Assembly: GCF_000466405.1 (NCBI RefSeq)
Contig: NZ_KE952943.1
Coordinates: 29,405 to 61,703, forward strand
From: Atopobium sp. oral taxon 810 str. F0209
GTDB lineage: Bacteria; Actinomycetota; Coriobacteriia; Coriobacteriales; Atopobiaceae
DNA: 32,299 nucleotides
Direction: 5' to 3'
The notes beneath the pieces are model-generated. The model was not told the DNA's origin and ran no database searches. It was given only the letters and a program-made list of their open reading frames with translations. How positions within the stretch are numbered: the first letter of the stretch is position 1; every line of letters starts with the position of its first letter. Below are positions 15,339-22,927 of this stretch, piece after piece. Both the position numbers and the translations under genes were made by a program.

Positions 15339-15376
15339 AAAACAGCTGCTTAACAGCTCTTTAAGACAGCTGTTTT
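15339..15376 (+). terminator. Hairpin AAAACAGCTG / CAGCTGTTTT
   Basis: Exact 10-bp stem (15339-15348 with 15367-15376) and an 18-nt loop, in the gap between the DUF1015 gene and the TPR gene. It could terminate readthrough or act as an attenuator 73 nt before the next start. I see no convincing promoter between it and the TPR gene. Confidence 0.5.
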
Positions 15377-15449
15377 GTTACAAGGAAGGTTTTAATGTCT
15401 GCCTGCTGGGGTATAAAACTATACAGAACAACTTGTGAAAGTGAGACGA

Positions 15450-18089
15450 ATGCGACTTTTTGGCCGTACTGATAAACAAAAAAATAAGGAAGCTTTAGCG
15501 CTTACTAGGAAATCGCAATTGAAGAAAGCGATTCTGTGGGTGTTGGGAATATCAGCTGCACTGAGCATAGCGAGATTTACGCCGAACAAAGAGTTGGCAA
15601 TTGCCGTATTGCTGGGTGTTATCGGTGGTGCTGTCAGCGCATATTTTCTTTTGCAGTCAAAACGCGAGGTGCTGCCAGCAAGAAAGCCTCTTGCTGTTGA
15701 TGATGTCAAAACTACTTGCCCTGTTGATGCTACAGAGCTTGCAGCTGAAGATACATCCAAAAGAAAGGATGTACCCAATCCCAAGCTGAACCTTAATACT
15801 ACACACGCCGATCAGGCACTTAACTCGTCTGAAGCGCCTGTAGTAGCCGAAGATGATGGTGAGCCCGCTTATCGCCAGTCACAACTTGACTTTACAGAGT
15901 TCACCAAAAAGCTACTTGAAAGCCCTGATCCTTTAGGTGAGCTCAAACTCTTTGCTGCAGATGTACGTGAACGCGAAAACTTCTACGGTGCCCCCGCCCT
16001 TGAAGAAGCAGACCTTGGCGAAGCAGAACCCAACGAGACTGTATCTCAGTTTGAATATGCCAAGGATGAAGAACCCCTACTACCCTCTGGTGTAGAGCTT
16101 TTCTTGGCACATCGCCTATATGAGTCGGGACTTTTTGACGAGAAGATTGAATTGCCTCATATACGCATTGTACGCCCTCATGCATCAGGCATGCTTTATC
16201 TTAGAATTGAGCAAGGACAGCTTCCCTACTCAGCAATGCTCACAATTCTGCGCATCGAAGCGGCACTCAATGCACTGCGCTTTGCTTACAGTTATTTTGA
16301 AGACCCACAGGATGCAAGCGAAGAAGATGTCGCCGTTCTCCAGCAGCGCATTACTTCTTCGATTGTGGCTCAGGCCGCACCTATTGATACCCCTATTGAG
16401 CTGCCTGAAGGTGTAGAACCTGATGGTGAGTGGGCAGTGCGCAACTGCATCTCAACAGCTATCGAGAGCTTCCAGTTGCCCTATCGCTTGACCGCATCAT
16501 GGCGCACCAATGTTGCCGATGGAAATGTCGCTATCGAAATTCAACTGGTACCTTCAGATGTCTTCCCCAATTCATGGGCAGTGCCGACGCTAAATGATGG
16601 AAACAAGCGCGTGAAAACCACCAAACAGATGCGCCGCCAAATGGCTTCTGCTTATGCTATTCGTCTCGCCCTGCTTTTGGCGGCAAGTGCGTTTCGCGCA
16701 TCCTCCAAAATTAAGCATGTTTGGGTAGCAGGCATTCTGGATAATGCCTCGCGTCATGATTGCTATCTTTCGGTGGATTTTGACCGTTGGCGTTTTGCCA
16801 AAACGGAGCTTGATCATACCGATGACCTTGAAAAAATTATGCGACCCTTCTGTCCTGTCATGCGCCTTGAGGATGGCTTTTTGCGTCCTGTTACGCAGAG
16901 TTTTTCTCTTTCAGAAGAGCGCTTCTGCCCGCGACGGCGTTATGAAAGCGTTTCGCTGTCAACACGCAAGCTACCAAAACACCTAGCAAATGCGCTAGGC
17001 ACCGACCACGTCAGCGGACTTGCTATCCAAGAATCCGAGAAGCGCGAAGCAATCGCTGATGACATTTTGCGGCGCTTGGTGGCGCCCGCGCGTGAACATG
17101 CAACTCAGCATAACGTCCACACCATCCTTGAGCTGGCAGGAGACGATCCTGACCCTAGTGTTCGTAGCGCTGCAGAGCGTACAGCAAATGCTCTAGTACG
17201 CGGATCGATTGATGGAGAGCCTCAATCAGTTGTCGAAGAATTTATGACAGGCGATGTGCTATCTCGTGCCTGCGAGCTAGCACGCAGGTCGTTACAAGCT
17301 CGCAACGCCACAGCTGCTCTTGAAGTACTCAAGGCTGCGCTGGAGCCACTGGATGCAGCCGGTGCATATGCTGATTCTCCACAGGTAGAATGGCGTTATT
17401 TCTCGAGTTTTGTAGACCGTGCGCTATACAATCGCAGTCACAAAGCCAATGGTCGCAGCCTCATGCTAGTACCTGATACCTACTACAATGCTCACGTGCT
17501 CGCAGTTATGGCTGAGCTCGCGCTGGGTCATGCTCAGCGCGCAACAGAACATGCCCAGGAATTGGTGCGTATTGCTCCCCTAGATGCACATGCAAAATTG
17601 CAATTGGTACGTTGTTTGGAAGCATCAGACAATGATAAAGCAGCTGTTGAGCTTCTAACGCGGTTGCTTAAAGAAGCGCACGATCCTCAAGCTGTTGGTA
17701 CTGCTTACTACCGCATGGCTTTCTTCCAATGGAAGCAGGGCAATATTTTGGCCGCACGTGCGTGCTATCAGATGGCAACACAATTTGTGCCAGCTGCTGC
17801 ACCAACCATTGCAATGGAACTCACAGCGCTCGCAATGCAGACAGGCACCAAAGATGCACGCGAGCCGCTCTCACCCACCGAACTGCACCACGTCCTTGAG
17901 ACTCACCATATTCCCGAGTCACCTACCGATGAGATGTCTGGGGTCTTTATGGAATGCGCCCAGGCATCACTAGATGCAGAAGTTTTTCCTGTTGCGCGGA
18001 ACTTCTTGTCCACACTGGCAGCCTTTACTCCTGACGATATCATCGTCGGAATGATGAACTCTCTCGAAAGTTTCCCCGACTCCTTGTAA
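15450..18089 (+). CDS. Large membrane-anchored TPR protein, unknown function
   Basis: An 879-residue protein from ATG 15450; GTG codons at 15435 and 15441 are in-frame alternatives and no start has a good ribosome site. Near the N terminus are two hydrophobic segments (~27-42 and ~48-68: ELAIAVLLGVIGGAVSAYFL), then an acidic low-complexity stretch (~75-215). The middle (~220-500) is a globular region I do not recognise. The C-terminal ~350 residues are helical, with TPR-like units around residues 685-790 (e.g. YYNAHVLAVMAELALGHAQRA; AKLQLVRCLEASDNDKAAVELL in parts; AYYRMAFFQWKQGNILAARA). Most of the protein would lie in the cytoplasm, tethered to the membrane, as a scaffold for a protein complex. 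Its flanks carry hairpins at both ends, so it looks monocistronic. Probably a lineage-specific family. Confidence 0.75.
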   Translation: MRLFGRTDKQKNKEALALTRKSQLKKAILWVLGISAALSIARFTPNKELAIAVLLGVIGGAVSAYFLLQSKREVLPARKPLAVDDVKTTCPVDATELAAEDTSKRKDVPNPKLNLNTTHADQALNSSEAPVVAEDDGEPAYRQSQLDFTEFTKKLLESPDPLGELKLFAADVRERENFYGAPALEEADLGEAEPNETVSQFEYAKDEEPLLPSGVELFLAHRLYESGLFDEKIELPHIRIVRPHASGMLYLRIEQGQLPYSAMLTILRIEAALNALRFAYSYFEDPQDASEEDVAVLQQRITSSIVAQAAPIDTPIELPEGVEPDGEWAVRNCISTAIESFQLPYRLTASWRTNVADGNVAIEIQLVPSDVFPNSWAVPTLNDGNKRVKTTKQMRRQMASAYAIRLALLLAASAFRASSKIKHVWVAGILDNASRHDCYLSVDFDRWRFAKTELDHTDDLEKIMRPFCPVMRLEDGFLRPVTQSFSLSEERFCPRRRYESVSLSTRKLPKHLANALGTDHVSGLAIQESEKREAIADDILRRLVAPAREHATQHNVHTILELAGDDPDPSVRSAAERTANALVRGSIDGEPQSVVEEFMTGDVLSRACELARRSLQARNATAALEVLKAALEPLDAAGAYADSPQVEWRYFSSFVDRALYNRSHKANGRSLMLVPDTYYNAHVLAVMAELALGHAQRATEHAQELVRIAPLDAHAKLQLVRCLEASDNDKAAVELLTRLLKEAHDPQAVGTAYYRMAFFQWKQGNILAARACYQMATQFVPAAAPTIAMELTALAMQTGTKDAREPLSPTELHHVLETHHIPESPTDEMSGVFMECAQASLDAEVFPVARNFLSTLAAFTPDDIIVGMMNSLESFPDSL

Positions 18090-18135
18090 GGCCACTATAA
18101 AGCCGCTCCACCTCTACCCAAACCTGTTCTAAGCT

Positions 18136-18172
18136 AAAAATCTGACCCAACCTCAGATTGGATCAGATTTTT
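18136..18172. terminator. Bidirectional terminator between convergent genes
   Basis: AAAAATCTGA (18136-18145) and TCAGATTTTT (18163-18172) pair exactly, and the inner CCAA/TTGG extends the stem after one mismatch. A and T runs on the two sides let it work in both directions, for the TPR gene (plus) and the surface-protein gene (minus). Confidence 0.85.
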
Positions 18173-18266
18173 CTGCAGACCATCTACCTACTCTTTTATC
18201 TCAGTTTACCTGGTGGATTCCTCGATAATCAATTGGGGACTCAGGAAACTCAATAACAAGGCTGTA

Positions 18267-19589
18267 TTAGCTATTCTTGCGAGCCTGCTGTAGACCTAAG
18301 CCTGCAAGCAGAACAATGACACCTGCGCCAGTCACAAACGGGACATATGAGTTGTCTCCAGTCTGAGGAAGTGCAGATTTCTTAATCCTCTTTGTAACAG
18401 TCTTGCGCTTAGGAGTCTTTTTGGGAGTCTTGGGAGTCTTCGGAGTGTCCTTGGGAGGCTTAGGGGTCTCAGGAATCTTCTTATTGCTAATGGGATCAAG
18501 CACAGCGGAGAGATGTGTGTTGGTCAAATCAAAGGTATGGGTCTCAGGGTTAATCTCATAGCCTTCGGGTGCCTTTGTCTCGTTAAGTGTATAGCTACCC
18601 CACTCAAGACCTGTCACCTTCAGCGAACCAAGAGCAGGATCTTCGTCGTTCTCACCATTATCGACTACCGTCTTTAAGAAACCATTTTCACCTGCGAGCA
18701 GCCACTCTGAACCACCCAACAGCTCGGAGTTCTCAGCGGCAACCTTGGTCCATGCAAGTTCTCCAGGAATGCGACCATCCTTAATCTCCCCTACAAAAAT
18801 AGGGGTATCAAAGTCGCTGTTCTCATTGAATTCAAATGTATAGGTATTTTCGTCGATGGTATAACCCTTAGGAGCCTTGGTTTCCTTTAGCGCATAAGTA
18901 CCCCACATGTTTTGGGTGTCCTTCTTTACGCCCCAAGCAAAACCAGAAACCTTCAGTGAACCAATTTCGGGATCTTCGTCATTCTCGCCATTGTCAACGA
19001 CTTTCTTGGAGAAGCCATCTGCTCCCGTAATCAACCACTCAGAACCACCGATTTTCTCAGAGGTCTTTGCATCAAGCTTTGTCCAGTTAATCGTTCCAAG
19101 CTTGCGCGTATTGGTAAGATGAAAAACTCCATTGTCGTCTGTCTTTATCTGAGAAGTAAATCCAGGCGTTGGAATTTCTCGACACCGATATGTCATTTTA
19201 TTAGCAATACCGCCAGGCTCATTTGCCGGAGCATAAATAACAAACTGCCAATCATCATCGCCATTATGAGGATTGACATCGGCAGAAAACTGGTTTTCGT
19301 TACCAGTGTAGATGCAATCGATCAGTTCAGCTGTAGTTCTGTGAATTTTAAATTTGGCAACGACAGACTCATACTTTGGCTTGGTTGTATCTGGCCTTCT
19401 ATCAGGACCAAGAGGATATCGAGTCGCAAGGAGCTCTACCTCAATATAATCGGGATGCTCAAATTCAGTACTATCCCGTGCATACGCAACACGTGTAAAC
19501 AAGGCGCTTGTCAGCAGGGCAAGCGAAAAAAGTACAATTACCCCCCCCCTTAGTTTCTTTAATAGAATGCGTAAATCCTTCAAATTCAT
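18267..19589 (-). CDS. LPQTG-anchored surface protein with SpaA/Cna-B-like domains
   Basis: A 440-residue surface protein. Start chosen at ATG 19589, preceded by AGAAAGGAG with a 6-nt spacer; ATGs at 19595 and 19613 are in frame but poorly placed. Signal peptide ~1-38 (hydrophobic VIVLFSLALLTSALF, cleavage near AYA). An N-terminal region (~45-165) ends in VFHLTNTRKLGTINWTK. Two duplicated Cna-B/SpaA-type domains follow (~166-275 and ~278-362), each with EWL..G, DNGENDEDP..GSLKV and an E-box-like LKETKAPKGY / LNETKAPEGY that may support isopeptide bonds. Next comes a PK/T-rich wall-spanning stretch, LPQTG (407-411), a hydrophobic helix and a basic tail for sortase anchoring. No sortase or pilin gene is adjacent. 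Nine G in codons 14-17 make it a phase-variation candidate. Confidence 0.87.
   Translation of the reverse strand: MNLKDLRILLKKLRGGVIVLFSLALLTSALFTRVAYARDSTEFEHPDYIEVELLATRYPLGPDRRPDTTKPKYESVVAKFKIHRTTAELIDCIYTGNENQFSADVNPHNGDDDWQFVIYAPANEPGGIANKMTYRCREIPTPGFTSQIKTDDNGVFHLTNTRKLGTINWTKLDAKTSEKIGGSEWLITGADGFSKKVVDNGENDEDPEIGSLKVSGFAWGVKKDTQNMWGTYALKETKAPKGYTIDENTYTFEFNENSDFDTPIFVGEIKDGRIPGELAWTKVAAENSELLGGSEWLLAGENGFLKTVVDNGENDEDPALGSLKVTGLEWGSYTLNETKAPEGYEINPETHTFDLTNTHLSAVLDPISNKKIPETPKPPKDTPKTPKTPKKTPKRKTVTKRIKKSALPQTGDNSYVPFVTGAGVIVLLAGLGLQQARKNS
19541..19549 (-). repeat. Homopolymer tract of nine G in the surface-protein start
   Basis: Nine C on the plus strand, nine G in the coding strand, covering codons 14-17 (AGG GGG GGG GTA) in the signal peptide. 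Loss or gain of one base would shift the frame. In the given sequence the frame is open, i.e. the ON state. Confidence 0.9.
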
Positions 19590-19633
19590 CAACATCTCCT
19601 TTCTAAAATACAAACTATAAAAACTCCTTATTT

Positions 19634-19661
19634 ATTATAAACTTTAATAATTAACCCTCAA
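19634..19661 (-). promoter_or_regulatory. Promoter of the LPQTG surface protein
   Basis: On the minus strand TTGAGG (19661-19656), a 16-bp spacer and a perfect TATAAT (19639-19634), about 45 bp before the chosen ATG. Confidence 0.65.
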
Positions 19662-20030
19662 ACCCCTTGAAATACAAGGATATTTGCAAGAGAACAAGTT
19701 GAATTTACTACCAATTTACTACTTTTGAGGAAAAAGCCTTGATGTGCTGTAAAAACTCTTGCAGATAGGAACATTTTACCACAGATAGCACAAAGCATGT
19801 TGTGAGGATCAAAACTAAATAGGAAATCGTAAAAGCGGTGTTCTTTCGCTTCTGTTAAAGGAAGCATAGGATGCCGCTTTTTTCATGCCCATGTTACGAA
19901 GTAGAGGTAAATAAGGGCTTGAAATACAAAGCTTTCAGAGGGCGGTTTTGAAAAAGTAAGGGAAATATACCTTTTCTTTCAAAATTGCCCTTTTACTGCG
20001 TAACAAATAAAAAACGAAAGGAGTATCCGC
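19662..20030. other. Gene-free left flank of the foreign island
   Basis: No supported gene. The 12-bp word CTTGAAATACAA occurs at 19666-19677 and again at 19918-19929. A strong plus-strand terminator lies at 19832-19883. A minus-strand frame (19867-19658) carries a CAIC-like cysteine pair but matches nothing I know, and I do not call it a gene. Composition becomes AT-rich here, so this is the likely junction between backbone and island; no integrase gene or clear attachment core is visible. Confidence 0.45.
19832..19883 (+). terminator. Branched hairpin terminator at the island edge
   Basis: AAAAGCGG (19832-19839) pairs with CCGCTTTT (19874-19881), ending in six T. The loop holds a second hairpin, GCTTC/GAAGC (19849-19853 with 19861-19865). 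It would stop plus-strand transcripts before they enter the island genes. Confidence 0.65.
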
Positions 20031-20930
20031 ATGGCAGTTTTCAGAGTAGAGAAAAACAAAGGCTATACCGTCATGAGCAATCATCATCTGCGAAACAAAG
20101 AGCTAACGCTAAAAGCAAAGGGCTTGCTCTCACAGATGCTTTCACTTCCGGAAAACTGGGACTATACCCTTGCCGGACTTTCCCATATCAACAAAGAAAG
20201 TATCGATGCCATTCGTACTGCTGTCTTGGAGCTTGAAAAGACAGGATATATCGAAAGGTCGCAAGGCAGGGATGAGAAAGGAAAAATGACAGCTATTACC
20301 TATGCCATTTATGAGCAGCCGCAAAGTCCGGTACCCAAAAATCCAACATCGGATAAGCCGGTATTGGAAAATCCGACAACGGATAATCCGACGTCGGAAA
20401 ATCCAATGCAATTAAATAAAGATATACAAAAAACTGATCTATCAAAAAAAGAAGAAATAAATAAAGATGGATTAAGTACCGATTCCATTCCTATCCTTTC
20501 CCCTAACCCCTCTCCTTTGAGAGAGCCGCCTTTATCGGAAAAGAACGGAAAGGAAGAAAAAGACGCATACAAAATCTATGAGGAACTCATCAAGGACAAT
20601 ATCGAGTATGAACACCTCATAAACACAAAACGCCTTGATCGTGATCGCATTGATGAAATTCTTGACCTCATTCTTGAAACCGTATGCAGCAAAAGAAAAA
20701 GAATTTTAATTGCAGGCGACGAATACCCGGCAGAGCTTGTGAAGGCAAAATTCATGAAGCTTAACAGCGAACATATTGAATTTGTCCTTAACTGTATGCA
20801 GGAAAACACAACGAAAGTCAGAAACATCAAACAGTATCTAAAGGCGGCACTTTTTAATGCTCCGTCCACAATAGAAAACTATTACACCTCACTTGTAAAT
20901 CACGATATGTACGGAAGAAACGACTTCTAA
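20031..20930 (+). CDS. RepA-like replication initiator / HTH protein of ICE (DUF6017-type)
   Basis: A 299-residue protein of the kind found at the head of many Firmicutes ICEs and plasmids. N-terminal winged-helix domain (~1-95): MAVFRVEKNKGYTVMSNHHL, then LKAKGLLSQMLSLPENWDYT and an HTH around residues 45-80. The middle (~95-170) is a low-complexity linker with NPTSDKP / NPTTDNP / NPTSENP repeats. The C-terminal helical domain (~175-299) resembles DUF6017. It has a strong ribosome site (GAAAGGAG). Such proteins are thought to start replication of the excised element, an inference from their plasmid RepA relatives. The gene itself is intact, although the element around it is not. Confidence 0.82.
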   Translation: MAVFRVEKNKGYTVMSNHHLRNKELTLKAKGLLSQMLSLPENWDYTLAGLSHINKESIDAIRTAVLELEKTGYIERSQGRDEKGKMTAITYAIYEQPQSPVPKNPTSDKPVLENPTTDNPTSENPMQLNKDIQKTDLSKKEEINKDGLSTDSIPILSPNPSPLREPPLSEKNGKEEKDAYKIYEELIKDNIEYEHLINTKRLDRDRIDEILDLILETVCSKRKRILIAGDEYPAELVKAKFMKLNSEHIEFVLNCMQENTTKVRNIKQYLKAALFNAPSTIENYYTSLVNHDMYGRNDF

Positions 20931-20943
20931 AGGAGAAATCACT

Positions 20944-21165
20944 ATGAAACAGGGAACCATTATCTTTGACGAATACCGCGACCTTTATGACATCCGTTTT
21001 GACTTGAAAGACTACTTAGGAGGTCTTTATCCCGGAGATCAGTTTGAAGTCTTTACCTATGGAAAGTGGAAGCCCACCGAGATAGATATAGACAAAAACG
21101 ATGAATGGTACCTGAAAGGAATACGGGGAAATATAAACGGGCTTCGGGTAAGAGTTAAGGAATAA
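20944..21165 (+). CDS. DUF5348-type small ICE protein
   Basis: A 73-residue protein rich in aspartate, glycine and aromatic residues (FDEYRDLYDIRFDLKDYLGG, then GDQFEVFTYGKW). It fits the small DUF5348 proteins encoded between the RepA-like gene and pcfB in many ICEs. Function unknown. It follows the RepA-like gene after 13 bp with its own AAAGGAG ribosome site, so the two are one transcription unit. Confidence 0.72.
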   Translation: MKQGTIIFDEYRDLYDIRFDLKDYLGGLYPGDQFEVFTYGKWKPTEIDIDKNDEWYLKGIRGNINGLRVRVKE

Positions 21166-21198
21166 AAAAATTCAGAGAACAGGAAAGGAGGATGACAG

Positions 21199-21655
21199 TT
21201 GCAGGATGAAATAAACGAAAAAGTAATTGCCCTGTATATTAAGGGTGGAAAATTACAGCAAGGTTGTTGCAAAAGGCAATAAAGATTTTTCTTGCCGAAA
21301 TTAAAAACAATCTTCAAAACAGCAGCTTCCCCACGGGAACCAAAGTCTGAAACAGCTTATGAAGCAAAATACAGGTATTTCCAATATCGAAATCACGGAT
21401 AAAAACATCAAAGCCTTTGAAGCGACGGCAAAGAAATACGGAATCGACTTTGCACTGAAAAAAGACAGCAGCACTTCGCCGCCCCGGCACCTTGTATTTT
21501 TTAAGGGTCGGGATGCGGATGTTCTAAAGGCGGCATTTACCGAGTTTTCACAAAAGAGGCTGTCAAAGGAAAAGCTGCCCTCTGACTTTTTATACGGTTA
21601 CTTTGTGATTATCAAGCGTAGGAATGTTATACTTTTTCATCAAAGTCAATTGTAA
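21199..21655 (+). pseudogene. pcfB-like (DUF3801) conjugation gene, broken by frameshifts
   Basis: A ribosome site AGGAAAGGAGG (21181-21191) precedes TTG 21199, which opens LQDEINEKVIALYIKGGKL, the usual PcfB start. Near 21253 the frame shifts, and the next frame reads TARLLQKAIKIFLAEIKNN before a stop. Near 21325 a second shift restores the first frame's partner with LPHGNQSLKQLMKQN and continues through IEITDKNIKAFEATAKKYGI and HLVFFKGRDADVLKAAF. After LSKEKLPSD (about 21588) the sequence no longer looks like PcfB, so the C terminus is lost too. PcfB works beside the VirD4-like coupling protein, and its loss fits the missing transfer region. Confidence 0.75.
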
Positions 21656-21835
21656 AATGAAATTGAACTAAAAAAGTTCCATAGAAGATCACATTTGGTA
21701 TAATTGATTCACCATAAAACAAAGAACCAAAAGGTGATAATTATGGAATATAATAATATTACTGAAACTATTTGGTAATTTCCTGAGTTAAACCGTTCTG
21801 ACGAAGTAATTTTAATTTTACGCTGATCCCCATTT
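21656..21835. other. Junction segment with a decayed short reading frame
   Basis: Contains the palindrome GAACT-N5-AGTTC (21665-21679), a TATAAT (21709-21714 region) and ATG 21743 opening MEYNNITETIW-stop-FPELNRSDEVILILR-stop. The in-frame stop after 11 codons suggests a decayed gene start, perhaps of a transposase, but I cannot name it. It separates the broken ICE genes from the cargo operon. Confidence 0.4.
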
Positions 21836-21841
21836 TTAGAT
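21827..21841 (+). repeat. Candidate terminal inverted repeat, left end of cargo cassette
   Basis: TCCCCATTTTTAGAT here matches, with one gap and one change, the inverse complement of 26454-26467 (TCCCCATTTAAGAT). A TGA/TGT precedes CCCC at the two ends, as in some IS3-like ends. The acyltransferase stop codon lies inside this repeat. Confidence 0.4.
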
Positions 21842-22855
21842 TTCTTCCGAATTTATCATTTCCATCTGCCTTCCCGGGAAAATGCCGAATAGCTGTGGTA
21901 CATACCTGGCAATGACTTTAATTAGATATCCCGAAATAAACTTTGTCAGAACCATACCCACCAGAAAAATCAGCATTTTCGGTATAGAAAAAGGAATGAA
22001 TCCAAGGAGCGGCAAAACCACCTGTTGCAAAAGTGGCATATGAATTACTAAAATTCCCATGGTGACACGGTTAATTCCCTCTTCGTTTTGCTCATTTATT
22101 ACCGGACCATGTTTTTTCCAATTACGGCTGATAAGAGACGAAATGCTAAGTACAAGCAGACAACCCGATAATGAATTTACAAAAAACCAAACTATATCGC
22201 CGTAATCTCCACTTCTCAGCAGGACCATTTCAAGACTCTCTGCCCTCAACACGCTCCCCGCAATGAATACGGTTACCGAAAGTACGAATATCAAGACTGT
22301 GCACACCGGATTCTTTCCCACTTTTTCAATCAAAGGCTTCATAGAGTATCCCAACAACATGAAACCCGCTGCTGTAAAAGCTATGTTAATGCACCAAGGA
22401 TAGGAAAGATTTCCGAGTTTTGGAAGGAGGATGCCCGCCAGAAATAAAAATACAGCAAGCAATGGCAAGGCAAATCTCTTTAAGGAATCAAAACTCGAAG
22501 CAAGAGAAAGAACTCCCTCTAATATAATTCTGGCTACAAACATGCAAGGAAAAAACCATAATATAGGAAGTGTGCCGGCTCTAATCAATGCTTCATAAGA
22601 ACCATACAGTAACCAAATTAAGTTTCTATACGAAAAATTCGAATATATCAGCGACCATAAAAAGTAAGGAAATATGAAGGAAAGAGCCATTCTTCGCAAA
22701 AAATCGCACCATCCGTTTTGCCCTTTTCCCTTATGTGTAACTAATGCAAGACCGCACAGCAGAAAGAAGATCGGCATATGAAAGGTAAAGAGCACCCTGC
22801 GAAAAAGTGAAGTCTCTCCCATTCTTGCTGTCGCTGTTGCAAGGATGATGAGCAA
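21836..22855 (-). CDS. Membrane acyltransferase (acyltransferase-3-like), N terminus probably damaged
   Basis: About 339 residues with some ten hydrophobic helices. FTFHMPIFFLLCGLAL is the second hallmark of acyltransferase family 3 (OatA/fucose-acetylase-like O-acetyltransferases of sugars or cell-surface polymers). The usual first motif, an arginine then ~25 residues later VxxGH, is missing: the frame begins only with ILLIILATATARMGETS. The open frame extends up to 22906 without a good start codon; TTG 22855 is nominal. A run of nine A (22900-22908) lies exactly where a GTG start in another frame (VLKKKEVQSASLKLQIL) would have to join. A frameshift or truncation is therefore likely. Last gene of the cargo operon. 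Confidence 0.65.
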   Translation of the reverse strand: MLIILATATARMGETSLFRRVLFTFHMPIFFLLCGLALVTHKGKGQNGWCDFLRRMALSFIFPYFLWSLIYSNFSYRNLIWLLYGSYEALIRAGTLPILWFFPCMFVARIILEGVLSLASSFDSLKRFALPLLAVFLFLAGILLPKLGNLSYPWCINIAFTAAGFMLLGYSMKPLIEKVGKNPVCTVLIFVLSVTVFIAGSVLRAESLEMVLLRSGDYGDIVWFFVNSLSGCLLVLSISSLISRNWKKHGPVINEQNEEGINRVTMGILVIHMPLLQQVVLPLLGFIPFSIPKMLIFLVGMVLTKFISGYLIKVIARYVPQLFGIFPGRQMEMINSEEI

Positions 22856-22927
22856 TATTGTTATAGTATTTGCAGTTTTAAGGAAGCTGACTGCACCTCT
22901 TTTTTTTTAAGCACTGTTATTTTCACC

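Noticed and set aside
19658-19867. Small minus-strand frame with a CxxC-like pair
   Set aside because: No ribosome site, no recognised family, and it runs antisense to a strong terminator; likely chance.
19666-19929. CTTGAAATACAA direct repeat as attachment site pair
   Set aside because: The copies are only 252 bp apart, both at the left edge, and no third copy was found at the right edge of the island.
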